Source: Citreimonas salinaria (lineage in GTDB: Bacteria; Pseudomonadota; Alphaproteobacteria; Rhodobacterales; Rhodobacteraceae). Taken from it: 64,000 bases of DNA. How positions within the stretch are numbered: position 1 is the first letter of the stretch; every line of letters begins with the position of its first letter. The position numbers were made by a program, and so were the translations under genes. Positions 28,463 to 36,423 of this stretch are shown in pieces. The notes under the pieces were generated by a model that was given only the letters and a program-made list of their open reading frames with translations, did no database searches and was not told the DNA's origin. The DNA lies in assembly GCF_900107235.1 (NCBI RefSeq), contig NZ_FNPF01000005.1, forward strand, positions 186,001 to 250,000, given 5' to 3'.

Positions 28463-28906
28463 TTACCTTTCGCAGACAGACGCTTCTCGCTTGTTGATTT
28501 CAACACAAATAATCGTATCGAAAGCACTGCTAACTTGTAGGCTAATTTCTTCCGTTATGAATGGGCTGAGCGTCCCAGAGTTTTTCCACCTTGTGGCGAA
28601 ACCGCCCAACAGGTTACCGTCAGGATTGCGCAAGGTATCCCATTGAGCTGAAACCACGTCATTCCTTGGGAGCCCTTTCGCATATTCATAGGCGGCATCT
28701 ACATCGACCAAGAGCTTCTCTACGTTGGATCGATGCGTGCTGTATGGCTGTCCTGATTTGGCTATAAGTGCCAAGCTTTGCGCCTTTAGCGTCGTAGCGT
28801 TCTCATATGCCTGTTCAGTGAATGGACTGATGATCGGATCACAAGCCGTCAGGACAAAGAGCAAAGAGAACAGAGCGGCCGCTTTTCGATAAATATTGTT
28901 CGGCAT
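28463..28906 (-). CDS. Hypothetical lipoprotein (147 aa)
   Basis: The N terminus MPNNIYRKAAALFSLLFVLTAC has a textbook lipobox (LTAC, C22), so the mature protein of about 125 aa is attached to a periplasmic membrane face. The mature part is helical (EQAYENATTLKAQSLALIAKS) and ends with two cysteines. No family recognised. It is the first gene of a two-gene unit with the 112-aa protein downstream. Confidence 0.65.
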   Translation of the reverse strand: MPNNIYRKAAALFSLLFVLTACDPIISPFTEQAYENATTLKAQSLALIAKSGQPYSTHRSNVEKLLVDVDAAYEYAKGLPRNDVVSAQWDTLRNPDGNLLGGFATRWKNSGTLSPFITEEISLQVSSAFDTIICVEINKREASVCER

Positions 28907-29358
28907 GAAATATCCTCAGAAGTGTCTGACGAGACTAGCACAAATTTTGTCGCGTTCAAAACTCGAACTCTCAGCCAGATCCCGAATGTGCGCGCACTGC
29001 AACCTCTTCGCCCACGCCGGCCGAACTCCGCAACCGGCGTGGATGCCCCGCCCTTCCCTTACGCACAACTGCAGGCTATCGGCTTTCGGAGCTTGCTATC
29101 CAATTTATGCAGTCTCAGTTACTTGGGACTGACGTTTCACTCCATTGAGGCCTATGTCTCGGGCGACTACAACTGGCCGGCTGAGCAAAACGGACATCAA
29201 CTTAAACCGCAGCGAACAGCCGCTCCCGGCCATCATGCCCCTTGGCTCGCCGGTGCAGCGAATACCAGCGTTGCGCCCACCTCGCCCAACAGAAAGCGAA
29301 TGGTCGCGCTGCGGCTTACGCGCGCGGGGGTTGGTGCACGTGCTCGCGATCATGCAGC
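28907..29358. repeat. Non-coding region with degenerate GC-rich repeat, copy 2
   Basis: 452 bp. The stretch 29190-29465, which runs into the 3' end of the next gene, is the second copy of the repeat at 27830-28065. The two are clearly related but diverged by many substitutions and indels. Otherwise no supported gene. Confidence 0.5.
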
Positions 29359-30153
29359 TCAGGCGCTGTACGGGCCGCTCAGGGCGCGACACCACCGAAG
29401 CCCAGCCCGTAGCTCGGGGCGAGGCAAGCGGGCGTTCGCGGGCCCTGTGAGCGAGCGTACCCGCCCCGACGAATGATCCAGTTCGTTAACAGCGACGAGC
29501 CGGCCGTCGCGGCGCAGCGCCCATACGTCGATCCGCGCTGCCGCAAACTTGCGCCAGTAGGACCCGCTCCACCTCAGGCAGTTCCGGGCTTCATGCCCGA
29601 GAGCGATGATGTCAGCGACGCTGCGGCACCGAACCCCTACCAGACCAGCGGCGGTCAAGACGGCAGCATTGCGGAGCTTTCGGTGGCGGTTCAGCCGCAA
29701 ATCTGAGATGACAGCCCGCTCGACCAAGCGCTGAGCATCGTATGACGCGGCGAAGATATCGTCACGCCGGTGCGGGAAGCCACGGAGGAACGCGGCCGCT
29801 TGATTGCGCATTGGATGATCCGACTGGCACGCGGCGGCAGCAACAGCGGAAAGGCCATCCAGGAGCCATTCGAGGTCGAGCTCCAGCAACTCACTGTCGG
29901 CCCTGTAGAACCGGTGGAGGCGACTGCCGCGTGCGGCTTTTGCGTGCGCCCACGCTGGGTCCGATTGCCTGATCCGGGCTGACCGGACAGCCTCGTGCTC
30001 GACCGCCGCGCGATAGAGGAACGCCAGCAGCCCGGCGCGATATTGAGCGAGGGCACCGGCGTGCACAGCCCAGACGCCATCAACCACACCGCGCAGCTCG
30101 CCCACGTTGATCACGTCGCGGGTGCTGCTGGGCTGTCGGCCGCTAATACTCAT
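29359..30153 (-). CDS. Hypothetical protein with PcfJ-like C-terminal pattern
   Basis: 264 aa. Most of the protein is arginine- and alanine-rich and unrecognised. Residues about 185-245 read LGHEARNCLRW, then RIDVWALRRDGRLVAVNEL and GPANAR. This order (Cys after a short helix, an ALR strand, then a G-x-N turn) recalls PcfJ-type domains of mobile elements, but the match is weak. Its ATG overlaps the last 11 bp of the DUF3768 gene, so it is the third gene of a small operon. The C terminus runs into repeat copy 2 and may be secondarily altered. Confidence 0.5.
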   Translation of the reverse strand: MSISGRQPSSTRDVINVGELRGVVDGVWAVHAGALAQYRAGLLAFLYRAAVEHEAVRSARIRQSDPAWAHAKAARGSRLHRFYRADSELLELDLEWLLDGLSAVAAAACQSDHPMRNQAAAFLRGFPHRRDDIFAASYDAQRLVERAVISDLRLNRHRKLRNAAVLTAAGLVGVRCRSVADIIALGHEARNCLRWSGSYWRKFAAARIDVWALRRDGRLVAVNELDHSSGRVRSLTGPANARLPRPELRAGLRWCRALSGPYSA

Positions 30154-30484
30154 CGGCCCGCATGAGCGTCATCACGCGCCGCGTGACAGCGGGATCAGTG
30201 GCGTCAGGCGAATGCCCAGCGAGATCGGTGTCATAGTAGTCGATCTTCCAGAAGAACCGATCATCCCCAACCGTCACGGCGCCGAAGTCATGCTCGCCGT
30301 AGGGGTCGTTGTCTTCGCTGAATTCGTTGAAGGACCGGAGCGCCTGAAGTAGCTGGCGCTGCCGATCATTAGGTAGGTCCCTGACGCCCTGCGTGGTCAT
30401 GACGAGCCCCCCGGCGAATGTTCGCCGGAAAGCATCGTTCATGTCTCGGATCAGCGTGCTCTGCTCATGTGAGCTCGCATCCAT
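30143..30484 (-). CDS. DUF3768 protein
   Basis: 113 aa with the full DUF3768 pattern: IRDMNDAFRRTFAGGLVMTT, FNEFSEDNDPYGEHDFG, FFWKIDYYD and a final RVMTLMRADEY. The family is abundant on alphaproteobacterial plasmids and islands and has no known function. It is the middle gene of an operon: 3 bp after the preceding gene and overlapping the next by 11 bp. Confidence 0.88.
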   Translation of the reverse strand: MDASSHEQSTLIRDMNDAFRRTFAGGLVMTTQGVRDLPNDRQRQLLQALRSFNEFSEDNDPYGEHDFGAVTVGDDRFFWKIDYYDTDLAGHSPDATDPAVTRRVMTLMRADEY

Positions 30485-30487
30485 GGG

Positions 30488-31192
30488 TCAGCCCTCAGCT
30501 TTCGGCTTACTGTCTGAGCCCGTCACGCCCGACCCGCTCAACGCGGGCGTGGTGTCAGCGCCCTCCGTGTCGCCAGCGTGGTAGTCAGGGTGGAGCATCG
30601 CGATCTGCGAGATTGACCGAACGAACGCGGCTTCGTCTTCGAAGTGCTCCCAGCGCAAGGTGAGCATGGGTTTCGGGTGCCCCTTCGTGCCGCCTTCGTG
30701 CACATGCTGCACGATCGCCTCCCACCACCCGTCATCCGGATCCCCCACCGCGAGCACACGCGCCCCCACCTTGATCTCTGACCAGTCTTTGGGCTGATCG
30801 TCCGACGCCTCGATCATCGCCGGCACGGCGCCCGAGGAAGCGCCACCAGCAGCCTTGGGGGCAGAAGCCTTCGGCAGCACGATTACCCTGTCGGGATGGT
30901 CCGCTGCGTAGCGCTCCAGCGCCTCCGCAGTGGCGCTCTTCACGAAGGGAACAAACGCCTTGCCGCTCGCGAACAACTTTCCCGCCGGTGTCTTGGTCGC
31001 CAGTTCGCCGGCTTCGGGATCCTGAACCGCAAGGGCTCGGAAGCCCATCATTGCCGCCGCCCCGATTGCCGCTTGGTGATGCTCGGCGGCGAAGCGTGAG
31101 GCATGCGCCCTGCCGCTCTCGTCGCGCCCAAACAGTACCACCATTGGTGCCTTGATCTTTCCAGCCTGCGCCAGCGCCGATTGCGTCGCCAT
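30488..31192 (-). CDS. Hypothetical protein, first gene of the DUF3768 operon
   Basis: 234 aa from the ATG at 31192, which follows GGAGAGAG; an upstream ATG at 31216 overlaps the terminator T run and is unlikely. KAPMVVLFGRDESGRAHASRFA near the N terminus suggests an alpha/beta fold. The middle has VGARVLAVGDPDDGWWEAIV, a possible Tudor/SH3-like strand pair, and the C terminus is disordered. No family recognised. A strong promoter and an attenuator-like hairpin precede it. Confidence 0.6.
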   Translation of the reverse strand: MATQSALAQAGKIKAPMVVLFGRDESGRAHASRFAAEHHQAAIGAAAMMGFRALAVQDPEAGELATKTPAGKLFASGKAFVPFVKSATAEALERYAADHPDRVIVLPKASAPKAAGGASSGAVPAMIEASDDQPKDWSEIKVGARVLAVGDPDDGWWEAIVQHVHEGGTKGHPKPMLTLRWEHFEDEAAFVRSISQIAMLHPDYHAGDTEGADTTPALSGSGVTGSDSKPKAEG

Positions 31193-31216
31193 TTCTCTCT
31201 CCATTGGATTGGGCAT

Positions 31217-31240
31217 AAAAAAAGAGGCCCGAAGGCCCCT
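31217..31240 (-). terminator. Intrinsic terminator/attenuator in the leader of the DUF3768 operon
   Basis: Read on the minus strand: AGGGGCC, a TTCG tetraloop, GGCCTCT, then seven T. This is a textbook Rho-independent terminator. It ends only 24 bp before the ATG of the first gene (31192) and 75 bp after the -10 box, so it lies inside the 5' leader, not behind a gene. A second hairpin, TTCGGCC/GGCCGAA (31258-31279), precedes it. Confidence 0.85.
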
Positions 31241-31293
31241 TCACATACAAATCCACTTTCGGCCTGAAATTCGGCCGAATGGTTTGTGGCTTG

Positions 31294-31321
31294 ATTATAA
31301 CGCCACCATAAAAACAGTCAA
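31294..31321 (-). promoter_or_regulatory. Near-consensus sigma-70 promoter
   Basis: On the minus strand TTGACT (31316-31321), 16-bp spacer, TATAAT (31294-31299). This is the strongest promoter match in the window. The transcript would begin near 31287, pass through a hairpin and then an intrinsic terminator before the first gene of the DUF3768 operon. It therefore gives either a short RNA of about 70 nt or a regulated read-through. Confidence 0.8.
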
Positions 31322-32152
31322 CAGATTTGAAAAGTTGCCGAGAACTGTGCCGCGGCGATCATCTAAGAACTGAGTGAAACATCTTGGCGATATTTGCCGA
31401 AGCCGGAAGTTTTGGGGCGGCCTGTAAATGGGGGGTGGCAGCAAATGCCAATTCATACTGTGACGCTGTTCAGGGATGCGCCCGACAGTGTGCCCACCTA
31501 CTACAGAGGGCTACAATGGATGCGCGATTTTTGCGTATGCATATGGCACACCTGTGCCTTGTGCACCCATGAAGTAACACTTCAACAACCAACCAACCAA
31601 CCAACTAACCAACAATCAGAAACACCCGAATATCAACAACTAGATACTCCCCCAAATCAGCAACCAAGACACAAAAGCAATCACCGCTCCAAGCATACCG
31701 CGCGACGCACCTCCGTCGTTCTAGGGCAAGATGGCAAGGGCGCGGAAGCAATGCAGCAGCGGACAGGACTAGAAACGCGAACGTCGGAACTTCCGACGAA
31801 ACAGGCAAACGTCCAACCTCGCTAGAACATCTAGCCGGGCCCCTGCAAGTGCGGGAACCTCAGCCAAACATGGCAAAGCTCGGCAAAGCGGTGCCGACCG
31901 GAATGAAATGATGAACGTCGGAACTTCCGACAATAACCGGTCGCCTCAGCACGTTTATTGCATGCTTGACCGCGTCGTGAATGTCGGAAGTTCCGACATT
32001 GGTTCTCCCCGTTCAAGTCGACATCAACGGAGAGGCCTCAGGCTTTCCCTCTGTCGCACACGTGTTCGCGCCCTGGCCTGCTGACGGCATTTCTGCCCCG
32101 CCGTAAAGGGGTACGCCGCAATGCAGGGTGGCAAGAAACATGGAGAAAAACG
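31322..32152. other. Gene-free, repeat-rich region; candidate origin
   Basis: With its neighbours this is a 960-bp stretch without a convincing gene. It holds an AACC tetranucleotide tract (about 31588-31612), a tandem GGCAAAGC pair at 31872 and 31882 with 10-bp period, and three 15-bp palindromes listed separately. It lies directly upstream of a gene for a HUH-like protein. The layout resembles a replication or transfer origin beside its initiator, which is an inference. Confidence 0.45.
31783..31997. repeat. Three copies of the palindrome GTCGGAA-S-TTCCGAC
   Basis: Copies at 31783-31797 and 31917-31931 (central C) and 31983-31997 (central G). Each has two perfect 7-bp arms and one central base. 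Spacings between starts are 134 and 66 bp. They occur nowhere else that I noticed in the window and end 155 bp before the HUH-like gene. They are likely binding sites for one dimeric protein. Confidence 0.8.
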
Positions 32153-32770
32153 ATGCGCAAAGACAAAGAGCTAATCCAGGCATACGGACGGATGATCATG
32201 GAACGCGCTGCTGAAGGATGGGCCTGCCATCAGCTCGCGTTCATGTTCAACCAGCTGTCGGGCTCACGTTCCGCGAAGGTGAAGCAGATGCAAGAGGAGG
32301 TCGAAAGGACGTATGCGAAGATACTTTCGCACGTGTACAGGCACCCAAAGAAAAAGCCGCTAGACGATCTGCCGCTTTGGATTGGCGCGCCTGATTTGCA
32401 CGTCTTCAAGAACCAGAAAAGTACTCACGTGGATTGCAACATCAACGACGGGTTGCACTTTCAAGTCATCGTTGCCTTCCCGCCTTGGACGACACGGCTG
32501 AAATCGAGCCTGAGCGAGTACATATCGCTGCATCAGGAGCGGTTCGTGGGCCCTACGCGTTACCTCAGCCGCCTGCATGCCTCTGACCTTGCGGAAACGC
32601 AGGACTACGCTGCCGAGTATGTCCTAAAGACGATTAAGAAATTGGACTTCGGATCGGATGATATTTTGGTTCTGCCAAAGTCATCATCGGAAATGTCGCG
32701 ACTGACGAATTGGGAAAGGCGTCAGGTGAAGCGGGAAGGTGCACTGAGGCGGTTGAAACCTGCTGGATAG
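32153..32770 (+). CDS. HUH-like (Rep/relaxase-type) small protein
   Basis: 205 aa. HFQVIV (H102, Q104) sits on a hydrophobic strand as the metal-binding motif of HUH endonucleases does, with Q replacing the second H. Further on, YAAEYVLKTIKK offers Y152, Y156 and K159, like the Y-xxx-K motif that carries the nicking tyrosine in Rep proteins. The N terminus (ELIQAYGRMIMERA, ACHQLAFMF) is helical. Similar roughly 200-aa proteins are common as hypotheticals in Rhodobacterales and Rhizobiales islands. The nuclease call is inferred from motifs. Its upstream region is rich in palindromes and repeats. Confidence 0.5.
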   Translation: MRKDKELIQAYGRMIMERAAEGWACHQLAFMFNQLSGSRSAKVKQMQEEVERTYAKILSHVYRHPKKKPLDDLPLWIGAPDLHVFKNQKSTHVDCNINDGLHFQVIVAFPPWTTRLKSSLSEYISLHQERFVGPTRYLSRLHASDLAETQDYAAEYVLKTIKKLDFGSDDILVLPKSSSEMSRLTNWERRQVKREGALRRLKPAG

Positions 32771-32845
32771 ATCGGCTCGTGACGGCAGTATTAAGCGCCT
32801 GATGCCGTTGGTGTACGCCAAAGCCGGAGTCATTGACCGGCTTAA

Positions 32846-34288
32846 CTAGTGGGCACGGGACGGGCGTTCGTCTTTGTAGAACCCTTGTGCTTGTTCATGA
32901 TCGCCGAGGTTCTCCGGCCGATAGTCTTTCACCTCGTCGCTCTGCGGCACTGGCCCAGCTGCGAGGCGCTCCAAGACAGTAGGATGCAAGTCAGCCTTCG
33001 GGTCGATCTTCCGCGGCTTCCTTGGCCACTTGAAGTCCCGTTCCCAAAGTCGAAACATTATGTCCTCCCGATGCTGGAGACCTTCCGCATCGGGATGGCG
33101 GTTGAGCAGCGCTTCGTTGATGCAAATAGACGGCACGCACTCGCGCAGTTCCGACACCATCCAGTCCAGCGCGATGTCACTTAAACGCGATTCAGGCTCC
33201 GGATAGCTCCCACCAACGTCGCTATGGCAGCCAGCGAACCAGACCTGCTCGAGCCACGCAGGATGCCGGTCTCGAGTGCGTTCATAGGCGGCCTGAGCGC
33301 CCCACTCGACTCTGGGAAAGTTTTCCCGGTCCTCGTCTATGGCTATGGCGTGTCGACCGTGCCCAACGTCCGGGTCGAGCCAGCGGTCGTAGTGCCTCCG
33401 GTTCCAGCCGGCGAAATGGCCGGTCTTCAGGATCTCGGGCCAGTCGCTCAGTCTCTTGAGACTCAAACGATGTCGAGGATCGGGCGAGAAATACTTGAAG
33501 GCTTCGACCAGCAGCTTGATCAGTCGGTACGTGAGCAGGCCCGCGAGCAGGCCTATGGGTACGACGATCCACAATGCCCAGCCGAGAAAGATGCCGAGAA
33601 CCGTCAAAATCCAGAGAGCCGTAGCGGCCCCCCAGACAATACTTCGCACGAGTGTCGTCCTCAGCGCTGCCACCGTGTCAAAGACGCCAATGAACGTGGG
33701 CTGCACGTTTCCCTGAGCGTTCTCTGCGTCAACAGGTGAGCTGCCGTACTTTGCCCGGAAGCGCCGTCCGAGCTCTTCGCGGTTGGAGAAATAAGGCTCT
33801 TGGTCCCGTGCCTTGCCCGCTCCGTGGCTATACACAAACTTCACGGCATCAGTTGCGATCTTGCGGAGGGGGCGCCCGTGCCTCGGCACCGGCGAGCCGT
33901 CCGGCATCCTGGTCGGAACTCCACACAGGTTCATGACATTGGCAAGAGCTCGAACGGTGTACGCGCCCCGCGAAAATCCAAAGAGCAGGACCCGGTCTCC
34001 CGGCTCGTAGTAGGCGATGATTTGTTCGTAGCAGTCGATGATGTTGTGATCGATGCCGGTGCCTACGGCGCGCTCGAGAAGAGGCCTGATACGGCGGAAC
34101 ACCCCTCTGCTCTCGCTTGTGCCCAAACCGGCGTCATAGAACGCCACTTGGTCCTGCGGGCTGATTGGAGAGTCTGGGCCGGGTCTCATAGCCCGATAGA
34201 GCTTGTAGACGTTGGAGAGCCTCTGATCGGCATGAACTCCGCCCTTCTGACCCGTTCCATCCGAGAAGATGCAGATGTTCTTGGCCAT
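32846..34288 (-). CDS. DUF2235 alpha/beta-hydrolase (Tle1-like)
   Basis: 480 aa from the ATG at 34288, which has a G run upstream. The start MAKNICIFSDGTGQKGG and the nucleophile elbow GFSRGAY (S107) define DUF2235, the family of type VI secretion phospholipase effectors (Tle1). AGCHSDVGGSY near residue 365 supplies the acid/His region. Two hydrophobic segments at about 218-262 would insert in a membrane, unlike most secreted Tle1 proteins. No immunity gene, VgrG or PAAR protein is adjacent, so secretion is unproven. It could be an orphan lipase or a toxin carried by the island. Confidence 0.85.
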   Translation of the reverse strand: MAKNICIFSDGTGQKGGVHADQRLSNVYKLYRAMRPGPDSPISPQDQVAFYDAGLGTSESRGVFRRIRPLLERAVGTGIDHNIIDCYEQIIAYYEPGDRVLLFGFSRGAYTVRALANVMNLCGVPTRMPDGSPVPRHGRPLRKIATDAVKFVYSHGAGKARDQEPYFSNREELGRRFRAKYGSSPVDAENAQGNVQPTFIGVFDTVAALRTTLVRSIVWGAATALWILTVLGIFLGWALWIVVPIGLLAGLLTYRLIKLLVEAFKYFSPDPRHRLSLKRLSDWPEILKTGHFAGWNRRHYDRWLDPDVGHGRHAIAIDEDRENFPRVEWGAQAAYERTRDRHPAWLEQVWFAGCHSDVGGSYPEPESRLSDIALDWMVSELRECVPSICINEALLNRHPDAEGLQHREDIMFRLWERDFKWPRKPRKIDPKADLHPTVLERLAAGPVPQSDEVKDYRPENLGDHEQAQGFYKDERPSRAH

Positions 34289-34648
34289 GCGCCCCCTTTT
34301 CGTTTCTTCTGGGACCTTAGCCGAATCCAGAATTATCGCAAAGGCAACTTTGTCCGCGCGCTTTCGCGCCGTATGGCTAAGTCTGGAGGTGTCAGCACCG
34401 CGAAGCCGCTTGCCGCCCGTCGATAACCACACGGCGAAGCTGAGATCGAGACAGCCTTCAGCTATGGACTGCGTGAAACACCACCGGCTTGCTCTTCGGG
34501 TTTTCCAGATCGCGCGCCGGCGGATCGCAGCGCTAGCGGCGCAGGAGACGATGCCCGAACGCGAAACAGCCGGCTCGAAAGCCGGCTGGATCGTTGCGAG
34601 ATTGCTGGACTATATGGCCCCGCCATGCGCCTTGGCCTATGCACGATC
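34289..34648. other. Intergenic with a strong hairpin
   Basis: 360 bp between two same-strand genes. At 34567-34588 CAGCCGGCT and AGCCGGCTG form a perfect 9-bp stem with a CGAA loop; no T run follows. It may end transcription of the upstream 229-aa gene or protect its mRNA. Nothing else supported. Confidence 0.55.
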
Positions 34649-35338
34649 TCAGTCGAGTTCCAGTCGAAAGATGTCGTATCCGTCGGCGTCCTTTCCTCCG
34701 CGTATGATCTTACAGGCTAGTACCGGCCGGCATGAACCAAATATCTTGCCCGGATCGTCTGTTTTGCACCAGATGTCGCGATTGAGGTTCATTTCTCTGG
34801 TGACGGTCACTACTTTGGTTGGTGTGAGCGCGGGTGTTGATGGCTTCTGCGTTGTCGCTTTGGCAGTCCGTGCAGGCTTGGACGGATTACCCTTTACGTT
34901 TGCACCGACCGGCTCGACTTTGAGGCGCTCGCGATGCGCTTCCGCAACTGCACGGATGCCGCCCCGCTTTTCAATTTCTACAGCGATCCTGTTTCGTGGG
35001 ACGCCGTCTAAGAGGACTGCCTGCAGGGAGGTGTGGTACAGGCTAGCGTTTTTGTCCGCATTCCTTCCGCCTCCAAACACAAAGATGAGCAAGTAGAATA
35101 GCAACTCGTGATGCTTGCCGATTTTTGGCTTTCGGCGCCGGCCAACCCAAAATTTGTCTCCCACGAACCACTCTTCTTCCCGCGGATCATCTCGCATCAT
35201 TTTCTCGACGACAGCAACATCTTGTAACGCGATAAGCTTCTCATGCCGCAAACCGAGCTTAGCCTCCTTTAACCGTAGCTTGCACTTCTTGATACGCCTT
35301 CTGCCCTGGAGGCTTAGCGAATTAGACCTCGCAATCAT
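34649..35338 (-). CDS. Hypothetical protein translated with the AlpA-like gene
   Basis: 229 aa, not recognised. The ATG at 35338 is chosen over upstream ones because a perfect GGAGG, lying inside the last codons of the AlpA-like gene, is 9 bp before it and the stop of that gene is 4 bp away. The first 100 residues are strongly basic (GRRRIKKCKLRLKEAKLGLRHEK in pieces), with a hydrophobic stretch HELLFYLLIFVFGG near 80. The C-terminal half has a linker rich in T, P and K. It may bind nucleic acid. Confidence 0.6.
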   Translation of the reverse strand: MIARSNSLSLQGRRRIKKCKLRLKEAKLGLRHEKLIALQDVAVVEKMMRDDPREEEWFVGDKFWVGRRRKPKIGKHHELLFYLLIFVFGGGRNADKNASLYHTSLQAVLLDGVPRNRIAVEIEKRGGIRAVAEAHRERLKVEPVGANVKGNPSKPARTAKATTQKPSTPALTPTKVVTVTREMNLNRDIWCKTDDPGKIFGSCRPVLACKIIRGGKDADGYDIFRLELD

Positions 35339-35342
35339 TCGG

Positions 35343-35615
35343 TTAAACCTCCTCTGCTTCATCGATGAATTTTTCAATGTCGGCGAGCCGCCAACAACTT
35401 ATCCTAGGTCCCAACTTGATCGGCTCAGGAAGCTTGCCTTGGGCGATCAGGCTATAAAAAGTGGTGCGGGATACAGGTAGAATACCGCCATCGCCAATGA
35501 TCTGTGGCAGCCTTACTAGAACCTCTCGTTGCCGAACTAGATCTTCGCCAAGCGCTCTGGCTGCCCCTCTTTCTTTGTCTTGGATGCTCGCTGTACGTTG
35601 CGGTCTCTGTCTCAT
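35343..35615 (-). CDS. AlpA-like excisionase/transcriptional regulator
   Basis: 90 aa from the ATG at 35615 (the frame is open to 35714). The winged helix-turn-helix VSRTTFYSLIAQGKLPEPIKLG followed by WRLADIEKFI (in parts) is the AlpA/MerR-like excisionase fold. In P4-type elements this protein activates int transcription or acts as Xis. It lies downstream of int with one gene between and carries the ribosome-binding site for the next gene in its own last codons. Confidence 0.82.
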   Translation of the reverse strand: MRQRPQRTASIQDKERGAARALGEDLVRQREVLVRLPQIIGDGGILPVSRTTFYSLIAQGKLPEPIKLGPRISCWRLADIEKFIDEAEEV

Positions 35616-35724
35616 CAAAATCGCCTCCGGGTTTAGTTCCGAGGCTTTTTGATTAGCGAAAGATCTCGCCGAGGAGCAAAGCTTTCCGCCTGCAAGAATA
35701 GGGCCGCGAGCCATATCGATTCTT

Positions 35725-36423
35725 CTAGGTTTGCACGCGCCCCTTACGTGCGCTGAGGACGCTGGCTATGTTGGCTCGAGTACATGAGCCTTCCAAAGTA
35801 TTGACTGTTCTGTAGATGCACTCAAAGCGGTCGTTTACAAAGCATTCGTTCTCATCGTCGTATCTTCCGCCTACCGCTCTCTCCGACGTCCTTGGCAGAG
35901 AGAGCGTAAGCTGCTGTTCCATGATGTCTGCTACGCCGTTGATCAGCTTTAAGAGAGGAGCATTGCTTCGACGACCACTCATATTACCCGGATCAGCCGA
36001 ATACCAATTAAGTCTTTCCTGCAGATTATTTAGGTCTGTAAGAATTTCGCGCACCGAACGAATGCCCCTGTGGGCGATAGTCCTTGAGAAGGTTCGCTCG
36101 AAATTTCTTGGTACTTTTTCGATTGCGCAAATTGCATCACTGACCTTCTTTCGGGCGTCCTCTAGATCTTTTTTCTTGTATCGAAAGTGACTATCTTCAT
36201 GTTCGTGGAACTTTTCATCTAAATATACGTGGTGCGCTTCTGCAAGCGACGAGATGATCTGCGGGTAAAGTAGCCTGAAATTCTCACCTTTTCTCGAACG
36301 GTCGAGTGCACGATACCCGTTTATCAAGGCACATAAGTGTAGCCTCCGCCAATCCTGCGGCTTGAAGAACAAGGGGGCGTAGTCCGGGACATGCTTTGGC
36401 AGAACTTTTTTCTGATCAGGCAT
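35725..36423 (-). CDS. Hypothetical protein coupled to the integrase
   Basis: 232 aa, not recognised. It is charged and mostly helical (DLEDARKKVSDAICAIEK, LLKLINGVADIMEQQ), with no signal or membrane segment. Its start codon lies inside the integrase stop (8-bp overlap), so both are translated from one mRNA. A helper of integration or excision is possible but unproven. Confidence 0.62.
   Translation of the reverse strand: MPDQKKVLPKHVPDYAPLFFKPQDWRRLHLCALINGYRALDRSRKGENFRLLYPQIISSLAEAHHVYLDEKFHEHEDSHFRYKKKDLEDARKKVSDAICAIEKVPRNFERTFSRTIAHRGIRSVREILTDLNNLQERLNWYSADPGNMSGRRSNAPLLKLINGVADIMEQQLTLSLPRTSERAVGGRYDDENECFVNDRFECIYRTVNTLEGSCTRANIASVLSARKGRVQT

Noticed and set aside
28922-29476. Plus-strand frame of 184 codons
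   Set aside because: It runs through the degenerate repeat, is rich in R, P and A, has no domain and overlaps the antisense gene end.
31588-31612. Possible CRISPR-like array around the AACC repeats
   Set aside because: It is a simple tetranucleotide tract without repeat-spacer periodicity. No cas genes are in the window.
31394-31825. Plus-strand frame of 143 codons with a PTNQPTNQQ stretch
   Set aside because: The repeat comes from the AACC DNA tract, there is no domain or ribosome-binding site, and the region looks like repeat-rich non-coding DNA.
31783-31997. RepABC parS or ctRNA locus
   Set aside because: The palindromes do not match the known parS pattern and no repA, repB or repC gene is present. 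The strong promoter and terminator point towards the DUF3768 operon instead of opposing a repC.
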